NCBI GenBank assembly: GCA_002440805.1
Contig: DJVD01000011.1
Coordinates: 1-8,058, forward strand
Reading direction: 5' to 3'
Length of the DNA stretch: 8,058 nucleotides
Origin: Chloroflexi bacterium UBA6265
GTDB taxonomy: Bacteria > Chloroflexota > Chloroflexia > Thermomicrobiales > UBA6265
Shown piece by piece: positions 1-6,054 of the stretch (positions are counted from its first letter, which is position 1; each line of letters starts with the position of its first letter). The translations under genes were made by a program, and so were the position numbers. The notes below the pieces were generated by a model that saw only the letters and a list, made by a program, of their open reading frames with translations, did not search any database and was not told where the DNA came from.

Positions 1-195
1 GGGGCATAGGGGGCTCCCTGCAGGGGTGCGTACGTCAGGCAATGTCACCATACTCTGGAAGAACCACATGAGCCAGAGAAACGGCCGATCCGCGCTCGTC
101 CATTCCGGAACCCGTCAAAAGCGTGGCCGCACGCCTTGCTGGTCAGACTGATTGACCCCGCACAGGTCCAACGTGCCGATTCCGCCGGCGCGAAA

Positions 196-225
196 TTGTG
201 CCACTTCGTGAATATCGTCTACAAT
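196..225 (+). promoter_or_regulatory. Weak sigma70-like promoter candidate
   Basis: TACAAT at 220-225 matches five of six positions of the -10 consensus. TTGTGC at 196-201, 18 nt upstream, matches only the TTG of the -35 consensus. A transcript starting near 232 would have a leader of about 130 nt before the ATG at 361 and would place the palindrome at 273-285 downstream of the start. A competing choice is TTGGCA at 264-269 (five of six for -35), but it has no good -10 at the right distance. Either could be chance. Confidence 0.2.
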
Positions 226-272
226 CGACAAACGCGGACAATGACCCCCTGACGGGTTATCCGTTGGCATGT

Positions 273-285
273 CATTTGCGAAATG
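273..285. promoter_or_regulatory. Operator-like palindrome CATTTGCGAAATG
   Basis: Five-base arms CATTT and AAATG flank a GCG centre, 76 bp before the start codon of the binding-protein gene. The size and position suit an operator for the sugar operon. The arms are short, so chance is a real alternative. Confidence 0.25.
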
Positions 286-360
286 TGAATGGTTGCGCGA
301 AGTTTGCGCAGCTATCGCGTCACAATTTCATAGCTGCCCAAGGGCACAAGGAGAGATACC

Positions 361-1626
361 ATGTTGGGTTCACGTTTGAATCGACGAACAGTGGTGAAGG
401 GCACGGCTGCAGCCGGCGTAGCCGCCAGCATTGGCTCCGTTAAGACCTCTGCACAGGACAAGGTGCAGGTTCGCCTTGGTACCTGGGCCGCCGAGGCTGA
501 GGCAAGCGAGCTGCAGACGGTGATTGATGCCGTCAACGCCGAAGCCGAGGATTTCGAAATCGTCTCCGAGCCCCAGCCCGCCGATTACTACACCAAACTG
601 CAGACCACGATTGCCGGGAACACCGCACCCGACCTGTTCTGGCTGTCGCAGGAGTTTGTGGCACAGTATGCCGGCCTCGGTGCAATTGCCGATATCACCG
701 AAGCGTTGGATGCCAGCGATGCTCCTGCCGCCGACCTCGACGATTACTTCCCTGCGGTGCTGCGCACCAGTATGTACGAGGACAAGGTCTATGGCCTGCC
801 ATGGATCGCCCAGCCGGTAATGCTGTACTACAACCCGGCGCTGCTCGAAGCGGCTGGCGTTGAGGAGCCCGGTGACGATTTCGATTGGGATGCCTTCAAG
901 GCCGCTTGCGAGGCAATCACCGATGCGGAGAACGAGGTTTGGGGCACCAGCTTCAATTCCTGGCCACCTATCCACATGTTCATGTGGCAGGCCGGTGGCG
1001 AAACCATTACCGATGACCTCAGCGAATGCCCGATCGACACGCCGGAAGCCATTGCCGGAGCCGATTATTACGCCAGCATCATCTACAAGCCCGAATTCGC
1101 CGTGCCGGAAGCAACCATCGGCGAGCAAGGCTTTGGCGAAATGATGAAGGCCGGCAAGGTTGGTTTCTTCTACGGTGGCGCCACCGACGACCTTGACGTG
1201 GCCTACAAGAAGGATCCCGCCAACGCCGAAATCAAGATGGCCCGCGTACCGAAGGGTCCCGAGAGCCGCCAGACCTTCGCCTGGACTGCTTCAACCGTGG
1301 TCAATGCCAAATCGGAGAATGTCGATATCGCCGCCAAGGCGCTGATCGCCCTTACCGAAGGCGTGCATCACTGGAAAATCGTTGCCCCACGCAAGTCGTT
1401 GGCAACGGTGGAAACCATTTCCGAAGTGGTGCCGGACAAGGCTGAATCTGCCGAGATCATTGTGAGCGCGCTGGAAGAAATGCGTGGCTTCAACGTAATT
1501 CCGCAGCAGCCCGATTGGGATCAGCTCTTCTCGGAAGAGTTCCAGATTCCGATCTTCTACGGCGAAGCTACTGCCGAAGAGTTGGCACCAGAAATCCGAC
1601 CGGAACTGGAAGACCTGCTGCCGTAA
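361..1626 (+). CDS. Tat-exported sugar-binding protein of a CUT1-type ABC transporter
   Basis: This is the extracytoplasmic receptor that would bind an oligosaccharide and hand it to the two permeases downstream. The 421-residue protein opens with a twin-arginine signal: R8-R9 in NRRTVVKG, then an Ala/Gly-rich stretch to about residue 25 and a likely cleavage after A31 (TSA/QD). No lipobox cysteine is seen. The mature part has the family-1 solute-binding pattern: A-P-D-L-F-W at 89-94, where the extended strand of the first lobe usually lies, and Y-G-L-P-W at 144-148 followed by L-Y-Y-N at 155-158. Length fits MalE/UgpB-like receptors (about 400-430). The start is supported by AAGGAG at 348-353. 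It is first of four co-directional genes and is separated from the permeases by a strong hairpin. The ligand cannot be read from the sequence; the GH130 gene suggests a mannoside. Family call is firm, substrate is inference. Confidence 0.93.
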   Translation: MLGSRLNRRTVVKGTAAAGVAASIGSVKTSAQDKVQVRLGTWAAEAEASELQTVIDAVNAEAEDFEIVSEPQPADYYTKLQTTIAGNTAPDLFWLSQEFVAQYAGLGAIADITEALDASDAPAADLDDYFPAVLRTSMYEDKVYGLPWIAQPVMLYYNPALLEAAGVEEPGDDFDWDAFKAACEAITDAENEVWGTSFNSWPPIHMFMWQAGGETITDDLSECPIDTPEAIAGADYYASIIYKPEFAVPEATIGEQGFGEMMKAGKVGFFYGGATDDLDVAYKKDPANAEIKMARVPKGPESRQTFAWTASTVVNAKSENVDIAAKALIALTEGVHHWKIVAPRKSLATVETISEVVPDKAESAEIIVSALEEMRGFNVIPQQPDWDQLFSEEFQIPIFYGEATAEELAPEIRPELEDLLP

Positions 1627-1642
1627 ACCAGGAATCGAATCG

Positions 1643-1672
1643 GGTAGAGGACATCGGATGATGTCCTCTACC
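1643..1672 (+). terminator. Strong intercistronic hairpin, probable attenuator or mRNA stabiliser
   Basis: A perfect 13-bp stem (1643-1655 with 1660-1672; left arm GGTAGAGGACATC) has a four-base loop GGAT and is followed by TTTCT. It sits 17 nt after the binding-protein stop codon and 30 nt before the first permease. The short, interrupted T-run suggests partial rather than complete termination. In transporters such as maltose, a hairpin here protects the receptor message or reduces read-through, so receptor is made in excess over permeases. That role is inferred by analogy. Confidence 0.65.
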
Positions 1673-1701
1673 TTTCTGCACATGCCTCGGGGGAGGGACA
1701 T

Positions 1702-2691
1702 ATGTACAGCTGGTACACACTCACCCTGGTGGACTATGTGGTTGTCGGCGCTGCGATTTTCGCCTCCATGTTTGCCCTTTTCTGGCTCCTCAACAAACTT
1801 GGGGTCAATCGGGAAACCGCCACCGGCTACGCGCTAATCCTACCGTGGGTGCTCGGGTTCCTCATCTGGAACCTTGGGCCAATCATCGCCTCGCTCTATC
1901 TCAGCTTCACCGAATACACCGTTCTCAGCCCGCCAACATGGATTGGCTGGGATAACTACGTCAGGATGTTCACCGACGATCGTCGGTTCTGGGACATCAT
2001 GATCTTCACGTTGGCGTATTCCCTGTTCAATGTGCCGCTGGGGCTTGTCGGTGCGCTGATCACGGCCACGCTGCTGAACCAGAATGTCCGCGGCGTGGGC
2101 ATGTGGCGCACCCTGTTCTACTTGCCTGCCGTGTTGCCCGTAGCGGCAACGGCGCTGTTGTGGCGCTGGATGCTGGGCACAAACGGCTTGCTGAACGTGC
2201 TCCTGTCACCGTTCTACAACCTGTTTAATGTGGAGCGCCCGGCGTGGCTCACCGATCCAAAAATGGTGCTGCCGGCCTACATCATCATGGGCCTGTGGGG
2301 CGTGTTTGGTGCCAACACCGTGATCCTGCTGGCCGGCCTGAAGAATATCTCCAAAGACCTGTACGACGCCGCCAAAATCGATGGTGCGGGCCGCATCTCT
2401 TCCTATCGGAATGTCACCATCCCGATGCTGAGTGGCACGCTGTTCTATGTGCTCATCATGGGCATCATCGGCTCGCTGCAAACCTTCACGCAGGCCTTCT
2501 TCATTCAACATACATCCCGCGCCGGTACATTCATGAATGTGTACATCTATCAACAGGCGTTCCAGCGGAACCGGATGGGCTACGCCGCCGCACTCGGCTG
2601 GGTGATGCTCCTCATCATCCTGCTCTTCACCCTGTTGGTGTTCAAATCATCGGCGGCCTGGGTGTACTACGAAGGGGAGAAAGACGAATGA
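1702..2691 (+). CDS. CUT1 sugar ABC transporter permease, MalF/UgpA-like
   Basis: This is one of two inner-membrane subunits that form the sugar channel. The 329-residue protein is strongly hydrophobic, with likely membrane spans near 10-33, 43-68, 98-125, 133-155, 190-214, 240-262 and 293-318. The cytoplasmic EAA loop that docks the ATPase is visible as D-A-A at 222-224, G228 and I-P at 240-241. The block from Y43 (Y-A-L-I-L-P-W) through S-L-Y-L-S-F at 64-69 is where MalF-type permeases normally begin, so residues 1-35 add an extra N-terminal span. The start is fixed by GGGGGAGGG at 1689-1697, four nt before the ATG. Its stop overlaps the next permease start in ATGA. The EAA-type loop together with the paired permease makes the family call firm; the sugar carried is not known. 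Confidence 0.93.
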   Translation: MYSWYTLTLVDYVVVGAAIFASMFALFWLLNKLGVNRETATGYALILPWVLGFLIWNLGPIIASLYLSFTEYTVLSPPTWIGWDNYVRMFTDDRRFWDIMIFTLAYSLFNVPLGLVGALITATLLNQNVRGVGMWRTLFYLPAVLPVAATALLWRWMLGTNGLLNVLLSPFYNLFNVERPAWLTDPKMVLPAYIIMGLWGVFGANTVILLAGLKNISKDLYDAAKIDGAGRISSYRNVTIPMLSGTLFYVLIMGIIGSLQTFTQAFFIQHTSRAGTFMNVYIYQQAFQRNRMGYAAALGWVMLLIILLFTLLVFKSSAAWVYYEGEKDE

Positions 2692-3569
2692 GCTCACCTA
2701 CCTACACACCCAATCCCCGTAGTTCCACCCAAAACGCAGACGTGCTGGTGAAGATATTCGTCTACGCCATGCTCATCATTTTTGCCGGCATCGTGTTGAT
2801 CCCGTTTTTCTGGATGCTCTCCACATCGCTGAAATCTCCATCCGAACTCTTCGTCCATCCACCGCGGTGGATTCCCGACCCGATCAAGTGGAGCAACTAT
2901 CCGGATGCCTGGACTGCCCTGCCATTTAACCGGTTCCTGATCAACACCGTGTACACAACGCTGCTGGCGATGTTTGCCGAAATCACCACGGCCGCGATTG
3001 TGGCCTATGGTTTCGCCCGCTTCCGCTTCCCGGGGCGCAATGTGCTCTTCCTGGTGCTGCTCTCCACGATGATGCTGCCGGGTATCCTGACGCTGATCCC
3101 CAAGTTCATCATGTGGCGATCGGTGGATCGGATTGATACCTTCACCCCGCTCACCGTGGGCGCATGGTTTGTGTGGGGGCCATCGTTCGTTTTCCTGCTG
3201 CGGCAGTTCTTCCTCAGCATTCCACGGGAGATTGAGGAAGCGGCCATCCTCGATGGTGCCTCGGTTCCGCGCGTGTTTTGGGATATCATGTTGCCGCTGG
3301 TGAAACCAGCGTTGCTGGCAATTGCCGTCCTCAGCTTCCAGGGAAACTGGAACAACTTCGAGGGCGCGTTGATTTACCTCAACACCCTGGAGAAGTACCC
3401 GATGGTGTTGGGCCTGCAGTTCTTCGGGGCATCGCTCTCTCGTGAGGCGCCACAATGGCACCTGATGATGGCAATGTCCACGCTGATGGCCGCACCGATC
3501 CTTGTGCTGTTCTTTATGGCACAGAAGTACTTTATCGAGGGCCTCACCGTGGGTGCGGTGAAGGGTTAA
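2688..3569 (+). CDS. CUT1 sugar ABC transporter permease, MalG/UgpE-like
   Basis: This is the partner permease of the transporter. The protein is 293 residues counted from the ATG at 2688, which overlaps the upstream stop (ATGA, 2688-2691) and indicates translational coupling. The same frame stays open further upstream inside the first permease, but that part is a shadow. Likely spans lie near 20-44, 84-108, 117-140, 155-175, 208-224 and 262-283. The EAA loop is textbook: E184-A185-A186, G190 and L-P at 202-203. The N-terminal pattern, with I-P-F-F-W-M-L at 38-44 followed by a short S-T-S-L-K region, is typical of MalG-type proteins, and the length is usual. GAAGGGGAG before the ATG can serve as the ribosome site. 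No ATPase gene follows; a shared ATPase elsewhere is expected for CUT1 systems. Confidence 0.94.
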   Translation: MSSPTYTPNPRSSTQNADVLVKIFVYAMLIIFAGIVLIPFFWMLSTSLKSPSELFVHPPRWIPDPIKWSNYPDAWTALPFNRFLINTVYTTLLAMFAEITTAAIVAYGFARFRFPGRNVLFLVLLSTMMLPGILTLIPKFIMWRSVDRIDTFTPLTVGAWFVWGPSFVFLLRQFFLSIPREIEEAAILDGASVPRVFWDIMLPLVKPALLAIAVLSFQGNWNNFEGALIYLNTLEKYPMVLGLQFFGASLSREAPQWHLMMAMSTLMAAPILVLFFMAQKYFIEGLTVGAVKG

Positions 3570-3580
3570 CCCATACCTTT

Positions 3581-3587
3581 GGAAGGA
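3581..3587 (+). promoter_or_regulatory. Ribosome binding site GGAAGGA deciding the GH130 start
   Basis: GGAAGGA lies 9 nt before the ATG at 3597. The frame could also open at a TTG at 3579, but that codon overlaps this site and has no ribosome site of its own, so 3597 is preferred. Confidence 0.75.
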
Positions 3588-3596
3588 ATCCTGCGC

Positions 3597-4526
3597 ATGC
3601 AGCTTGTTCGCGAGAAAACCAACCCCTTGCTGGAACCCATTGCCGATCACGCGTGGGAGAATCGCACGGTGTTCAACTGTGGTGTCACCAACTGGCAGGA
3701 TAAGGTGGTGCTGCTGTACCGGGCCCAGGGAACGGAAAACAACGTTTCCCGCATCGGCTATGCCGAGAGCACGGACGGCGTCAACTTCACCCGCCTGCCG
3801 GAGCCGGTGTTTGTGCCGGAAGCGCCGGAAGAGCAGTTTGGCGTGGAAGATCCGCGCCTCACCTGGTTGGGCGATACCTGCCACATGTATTACACCGCCT
3901 GGGGACCGGACCTGAAATCGGGCCGCACCGGGGTGGATGAGCGCGGCTTCCCGTACACCTGGATCCAGGTGAACCACGCCTCCACGAAAGATTTCAAAAC
4001 CTGGGAACGCCACGGGATGGTGTTCGATGGCCCGGATAACAAGGATGCGGCCCTCTTCCCGGACAAGATCGGTGGCCGGTTCTGCGCCTTCCACCGCATC
4101 CCGAAATCGATGTGGATCGCGTATAGCGATGATGGCAAGGAATTCGGCGACTTCGTCGAAATCCTCAAGCCACGCGACGGCTGCTACGACGACCTCAAGC
4201 TCGGCGCGGGCGGTCCACCCATCCGCACCGAGCATGGCTGGCTGGTGATCTACCACGGCGTGGACCAGAACCTGGTCTACCGCCTTGGCGTGGCGATGCT
4301 GGATCTCGAAGATCCGTCGATCGTGATCAATCGCCCCAAGGAACCCATCCTGTCTCCCGAGGAACCGTGGGAGCTGGTGGGCGATGTGCCGAACGTGGTC
4401 TTCACCTGCGGCACTGCCGAACTCGGTGACGATTACCTGGTGTACTACGGCGGCGCCGACAAGGTGATCGCCCTGGCCCGGGCAAACAAACAGGAACTGA
4501 TCGATTTCGCCCTCCACGGCGAGTAA
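3597..4526 (+). CDS. GH130-family beta-mannoside phosphorylase or mannosidase
   Basis: A 309-residue cytoplasmic enzyme (no signal peptide) with the five-bladed beta-propeller signatures of glycoside hydrolase family 130. Members invert the bond of beta-mannosides, most by phosphorolysis giving alpha-mannose 1-phosphate, some by hydrolysis. Visible motifs: G-V-E-D-P-R at 82-87, with D85 the expected catalytic acid; N-K-D-A-A-L-F-P at 148-155; F-H-R-I at 165-168; K-L-G-A-G-G-P-P at 201-208 followed by I-Y-H-G at 218-221; and V-P-N-V-V-F at 264-269 with Y-Y-G-G-A-D at 283-288. R167, K201 and H220 lie where phosphorylases are expected to hold phosphate, which favours a phosphorylase, but this rests on memory of the family rather than an alignment. 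The gene starts 27 nt after the permease and is clearly in its operon. This makes imported mannosides the likely substrate. The exact linkage (beta-1,4 or beta-1,2) cannot be read. Confidence 0.88.
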   Translation: MQLVREKTNPLLEPIADHAWENRTVFNCGVTNWQDKVVLLYRAQGTENNVSRIGYAESTDGVNFTRLPEPVFVPEAPEEQFGVEDPRLTWLGDTCHMYYTAWGPDLKSGRTGVDERGFPYTWIQVNHASTKDFKTWERHGMVFDGPDNKDAALFPDKIGGRFCAFHRIPKSMWIAYSDDGKEFGDFVEILKPRDGCYDDLKLGAGGPPIRTEHGWLVIYHGVDQNLVYRLGVAMLDLEDPSIVINRPKEPILSPEEPWELVGDVPNVVFTCGTAELGDDYLVYYGGADKVIALARANKQELIDFALHGE

Positions 4527-4533
4527 TGCCCGA

Positions 4534-4588
4534 TCGGTACGCATAACCCACTTCATGCGAAAATGGCAGGAGTTGTTATGCGTACCGA
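4534..4588. promoter_or_regulatory. 14-bp inverted repeat upstream of the flavoprotein gene
   Basis: TCGGTACGCATAAC at 4534-4547 is repeated perfectly in inverted form at 4575-4588, with a 27-nt loop. It begins 8 nt after the GH130 stop. No T-run follows, so it is not a standard intrinsic terminator. The right arm contains the ATG of an 8-codon reading frame, and the loop contains that frame's AGGAG (4568-4572), so the fold would hide the ATG. It could equally be a DNA operator with two half-sites about four helical turns apart. Confidence 0.6.
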
Positions 4589-4604
4589 AAGGATGTTCCG
4601 TTGA
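4578..4604 (+). CDS. Possible 8-codon leader peptide (MRTERMFR)
   Basis: An ATG at 4578 sits 5 nt after AGGAG (4568-4572), the best ribosome site in this gap. It opens eight codons ending at TGA 4602-4604. That stop overlaps the TTG start of the flavoprotein gene in TTGA, the arrangement of translationally coupled genes. Three of the eight residues are arginine, two by CGT and one by AGG. The frame is very short and may be chance; the coincidence of site, stop overlap and inverted repeat is what supports it. Confidence 0.3.
   Translation: MRTERMFR
4587..4593 (+). promoter_or_regulatory. Ribosome binding site GAAAGGA for the TTG start
   Basis: GAAAGGA lies 7 nt before TTG 4601 and directly follows the right arm of the inverted repeat. 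It is the main reason to take the rare TTG start rather than the in-frame ATG at 4676. Confidence 0.55.
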
Positions 4605-5794
4605 CCGATCGCCTGTATCCTTCTGCCCCTCCCCTGCCTGGTCCCCGCTATCCGCATACGGAACGACAGGCAACCATGATGGCGATGGCGGAAGAGGTGG
4701 CGCTGGTCGCCCATGAATTCGCTGCCAAGCACGATGCTGCCGCCAGCTTCCCCGATGAGGCGTTCGCTGCCATGCGCGCCAACGGCCTCCTTGGCCTGAC
4801 CGTGCCCGAGGAATTCGGCGGCATGGGAGCAACGCCGCTGGAGACGATGCTGGCCATCGAGTGCCTGGCGCAAGGCGATGGCTCGGTCGGCCTGATCACC
4901 ACCATGCACTTCGGGCACGTGGCCGGTGCAGCAATCAGCACCAGTTGGCCAACCAAACTCCAGGCGCAATTCCTCAGGGAAGTAGTCAACGATGGCGCGC
5001 TGTACAATACCGCCGCCAGCGAACCGGGTATGGGTAGTCCCTCTCGAGGTGGGGCCTATGCCACAACGGCCGTGAAGCAGGACGATGGCTGGCATATCAC
5101 CGGTCGCAAAAGCTGGAGCACCGGTTCACCTGGCCTCCGCTGGGCGGGGGTTGGCTGCAGCGTGGAGGACGAGCCCGGGAAACCGGTACGCGCTAATTTC
5201 CTCGTACCCATGGACAGCCCCGGCATCCGGATTGAAGAAAACTGGGATAACCTCGCCATGCGCGCGAGTGGCAGTCACGACCTCGTGCTGGACGATGTGG
5301 TGGTGCCACTGGATCATCGCCTGCCAGCTGCCGGCAAGCCCGATGGCAGTCCGTGGAGCATCCTCACCAGTGCGCTCTATCTCGGCATTGGCATTGCCGC
5401 CCGCAATTGGGCGATCGCATTTGCCCAGAACCGACGCCCTACGGCGTTGGAGGGTCGCGCCATTGCCGAGTTGGAAGGCGTGCAGGCCAGGATCGCGCAG
5501 ATGGAGATATTGCTGCTGGCGGCGCGATCGGCGCTGTACGGCAGCGTGGCGGAATGGGAGAACTATCCCGACCAGCGCGATGGACTGGCGGCGCAATTGG
5601 CGGCGGCGAAAGTGCTGGCGACCAACAATGCCATTGAGATTACCGATTTGGCGATGCGCGTGGTTGGCAGTGTTGGCATGCAGAAATCGCACCCGCTGGA
5701 GCGCTATTTCCGCGATGCTCGCGCCGGGCTTGGAAATCCACCAATCGATGATGTGGCGATGGGATTGATCGCACGCTCGACATTGGGGTTGTAG
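4601..5794 (+). CDS. Acyl-CoA dehydrogenase-family flavoprotein, atypical active site
   Basis: A 397-residue soluble protein with the acyl-CoA dehydrogenase fold. The N-terminal helical domain includes G-L-T-V-P-E-E-F-G-G at 65-74. The FAD-binding middle domain shows A-S-E-P-G-M-G-S at 139-146, W-H-I-T-G-R-K-S-W-S-T-G at 164-175 and D-D-V-V-V-P at 231-236. The C-terminal helical bundle ends with R-Y-F-R-D-A-R-A-G at 368-376. Typical enzymes oxidise acyl-CoA with a catalytic Glu in a Y-E-G-T segment after this R-D-A; here the segment reads G-L-G-N-P-P-I-D. The alternative Glu used by isovaleryl- and long-chain enzymes, expected near 268, is also absent. The protein may therefore be a subgroup with other chemistry, such as the DszC/SfnB-type monooxygenases that share the fold. 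Substrate unknown. TTG start is chosen on the ribosome site; ATG 4676 would remove 25 residues and is possible. No pathway link to the mannoside genes is evident. Confidence 0.85.
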   Translation: MTDRLYPSAPPLPGPRYPHTERQATMMAMAEEVALVAHEFAAKHDAAASFPDEAFAAMRANGLLGLTVPEEFGGMGATPLETMLAIECLAQGDGSVGLITTMHFGHVAGAAISTSWPTKLQAQFLREVVNDGALYNTAASEPGMGSPSRGGAYATTAVKQDDGWHITGRKSWSTGSPGLRWAGVGCSVEDEPGKPVRANFLVPMDSPGIRIEENWDNLAMRASGSHDLVLDDVVVPLDHRLPAAGKPDGSPWSILTSALYLGIGIAARNWAIAFAQNRRPTALEGRAIAELEGVQARIAQMEILLLAARSALYGSVAEWENYPDQRDGLAAQLAAAKVLATNNAIEITDLAMRVVGSVGMQKSHPLERYFRDARAGLGNPPIDDVAMGLIARSTLGL

Positions 5795-5812
5795 GCATTG
5801 GCATCGTCCGTC

Positions 5813-5947
5813 GTAGACCCGTCCTGACCGACCCGCAGGTCGGGCATTGGGCGGGTCGGCTATCACAACAGATCACCAGATCACCACGCCAACGCCCGCA
5901 CGGAACCCGCCCCATTCTCGGGCTACGCCCTCGAAGGACGGGTCTAC
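5813..5947. repeat. 135-bp element bounded by 13-bp perfect inverted repeats
   Basis: GTAGACCCGTCCT at 5813-5825 recurs inverted and perfect at 5935-5947. Inside is a second perfect inverted repeat, CCGACCCGC (5828-5836) with GCGGGTCGG (5851-5859), which competes with a smaller hairpin of CCGACC/GGTCGG around loop CGCA (5828-5843). GGGCGGGT (5849-5856) can also pair with ACCCGCCC (5905-5912), and an 8-bp tandem AGATCACC occurs at 5870-5885. If the repeats are trimmed to GACCCGTCCT/AGGACGGGTC the element is flanked by TA on both sides, as in some miniature inverted-repeat elements. A structured 5' leader or a REP-like palindrome are alternatives. No coding function is seen. Confidence 0.5.
5828..5859 (+). 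terminator. GC-rich hairpin after the flavoprotein gene, possible weak terminator
   Basis: A perfect 9-bp stem CCGACCCGC/GCGGGTCGG with a 14-nt loop starts 33 nt after the flavoprotein stop. No T-run follows, so intrinsic termination would be weak. It lies inside the larger inverted-repeat element. Confidence 0.25.
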
Positions 5948-6041
5948 ATTCACCCGACTGGTTCGCCTGTATGGTCGTATCCCCCTACGCATATCACCCT
6001 TCCCGCCGTACCATGATGCAAACGTCCGATACCCGCATTGT

Positions 6042-6046
6042 GGAGA
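6042..6046 (+). promoter_or_regulatory. Ribosome binding site GGAGA deciding the lyase start
   Basis: GGAGA lies 8 nt before ATG 6055. The frame also has ATGs at 5971 and 6013, but these lack a visible ribosome site and would add residues not expected at the start of this family. Confidence 0.65.
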
Positions 6047-6054
6047 ACAACCTC

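Larger units (their letters stand above)
1..360. other. Non-coding region upstream of the sugar transport operon
   Basis: No convincing gene is seen in these 360 bases. The stretch holds a perfect 10-bp palindrome CCCTGCAGGG (16-25), a GCGTG/CACGC hairpin with loop GCCG (121-134), a 5-bp inverted repeat GGTCA/TGACC with a 7-nt spacer (141-157), and the palindrome CATTTGCGAAATG (273-285). The last 90 bases also repeat TTGCG-type words (near 276, 294 and 304), which is the kind of sequence sugar-responsive LacI-type repressors bind, but no such repressor is in the window. The ribosome site of the first gene, AAGGAG, lies at 348-353, 7 nt before its ATG. Confidence 0.6.

Noticed and set aside
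68..151. 27-codon frame after GGAAG in the upstream region
   Set aside because: A ribosome-site-like GGAAG (57-61) precedes the ATG by 6 nt, but the peptide is short, basic and featureless, and nothing links it to a neighbour. Not supported as a gene.
121..157. Two small hairpins (121-134 and 141-157) as a terminator of an upstream gene
   Set aside because: Stems are only 5 bp and no T-run follows. No upstream gene is visible to terminate.
2244..2687. In-frame extension of the second permease upstream of 2688
   Set aside because: It overlaps the conserved part of the first permease and gives a non-membrane, His-rich translation. The ATGA overlap gives a clear start at 2688.
2694..4832. 712-codon open frame on the minus strand
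   Set aside because: It lies opposite three well-supported plus-strand genes. Its translation is rich in His, Arg and Gln with no recognisable domain, typical of an antisense shadow in GC-rich coding DNA.
5971..6054. Longer start for the lyase at ATG 5971
   Set aside because: The extra 28 residues show no family features and the ATG lacks a ribosome site. GGAGA before 6055 gives the usual length.
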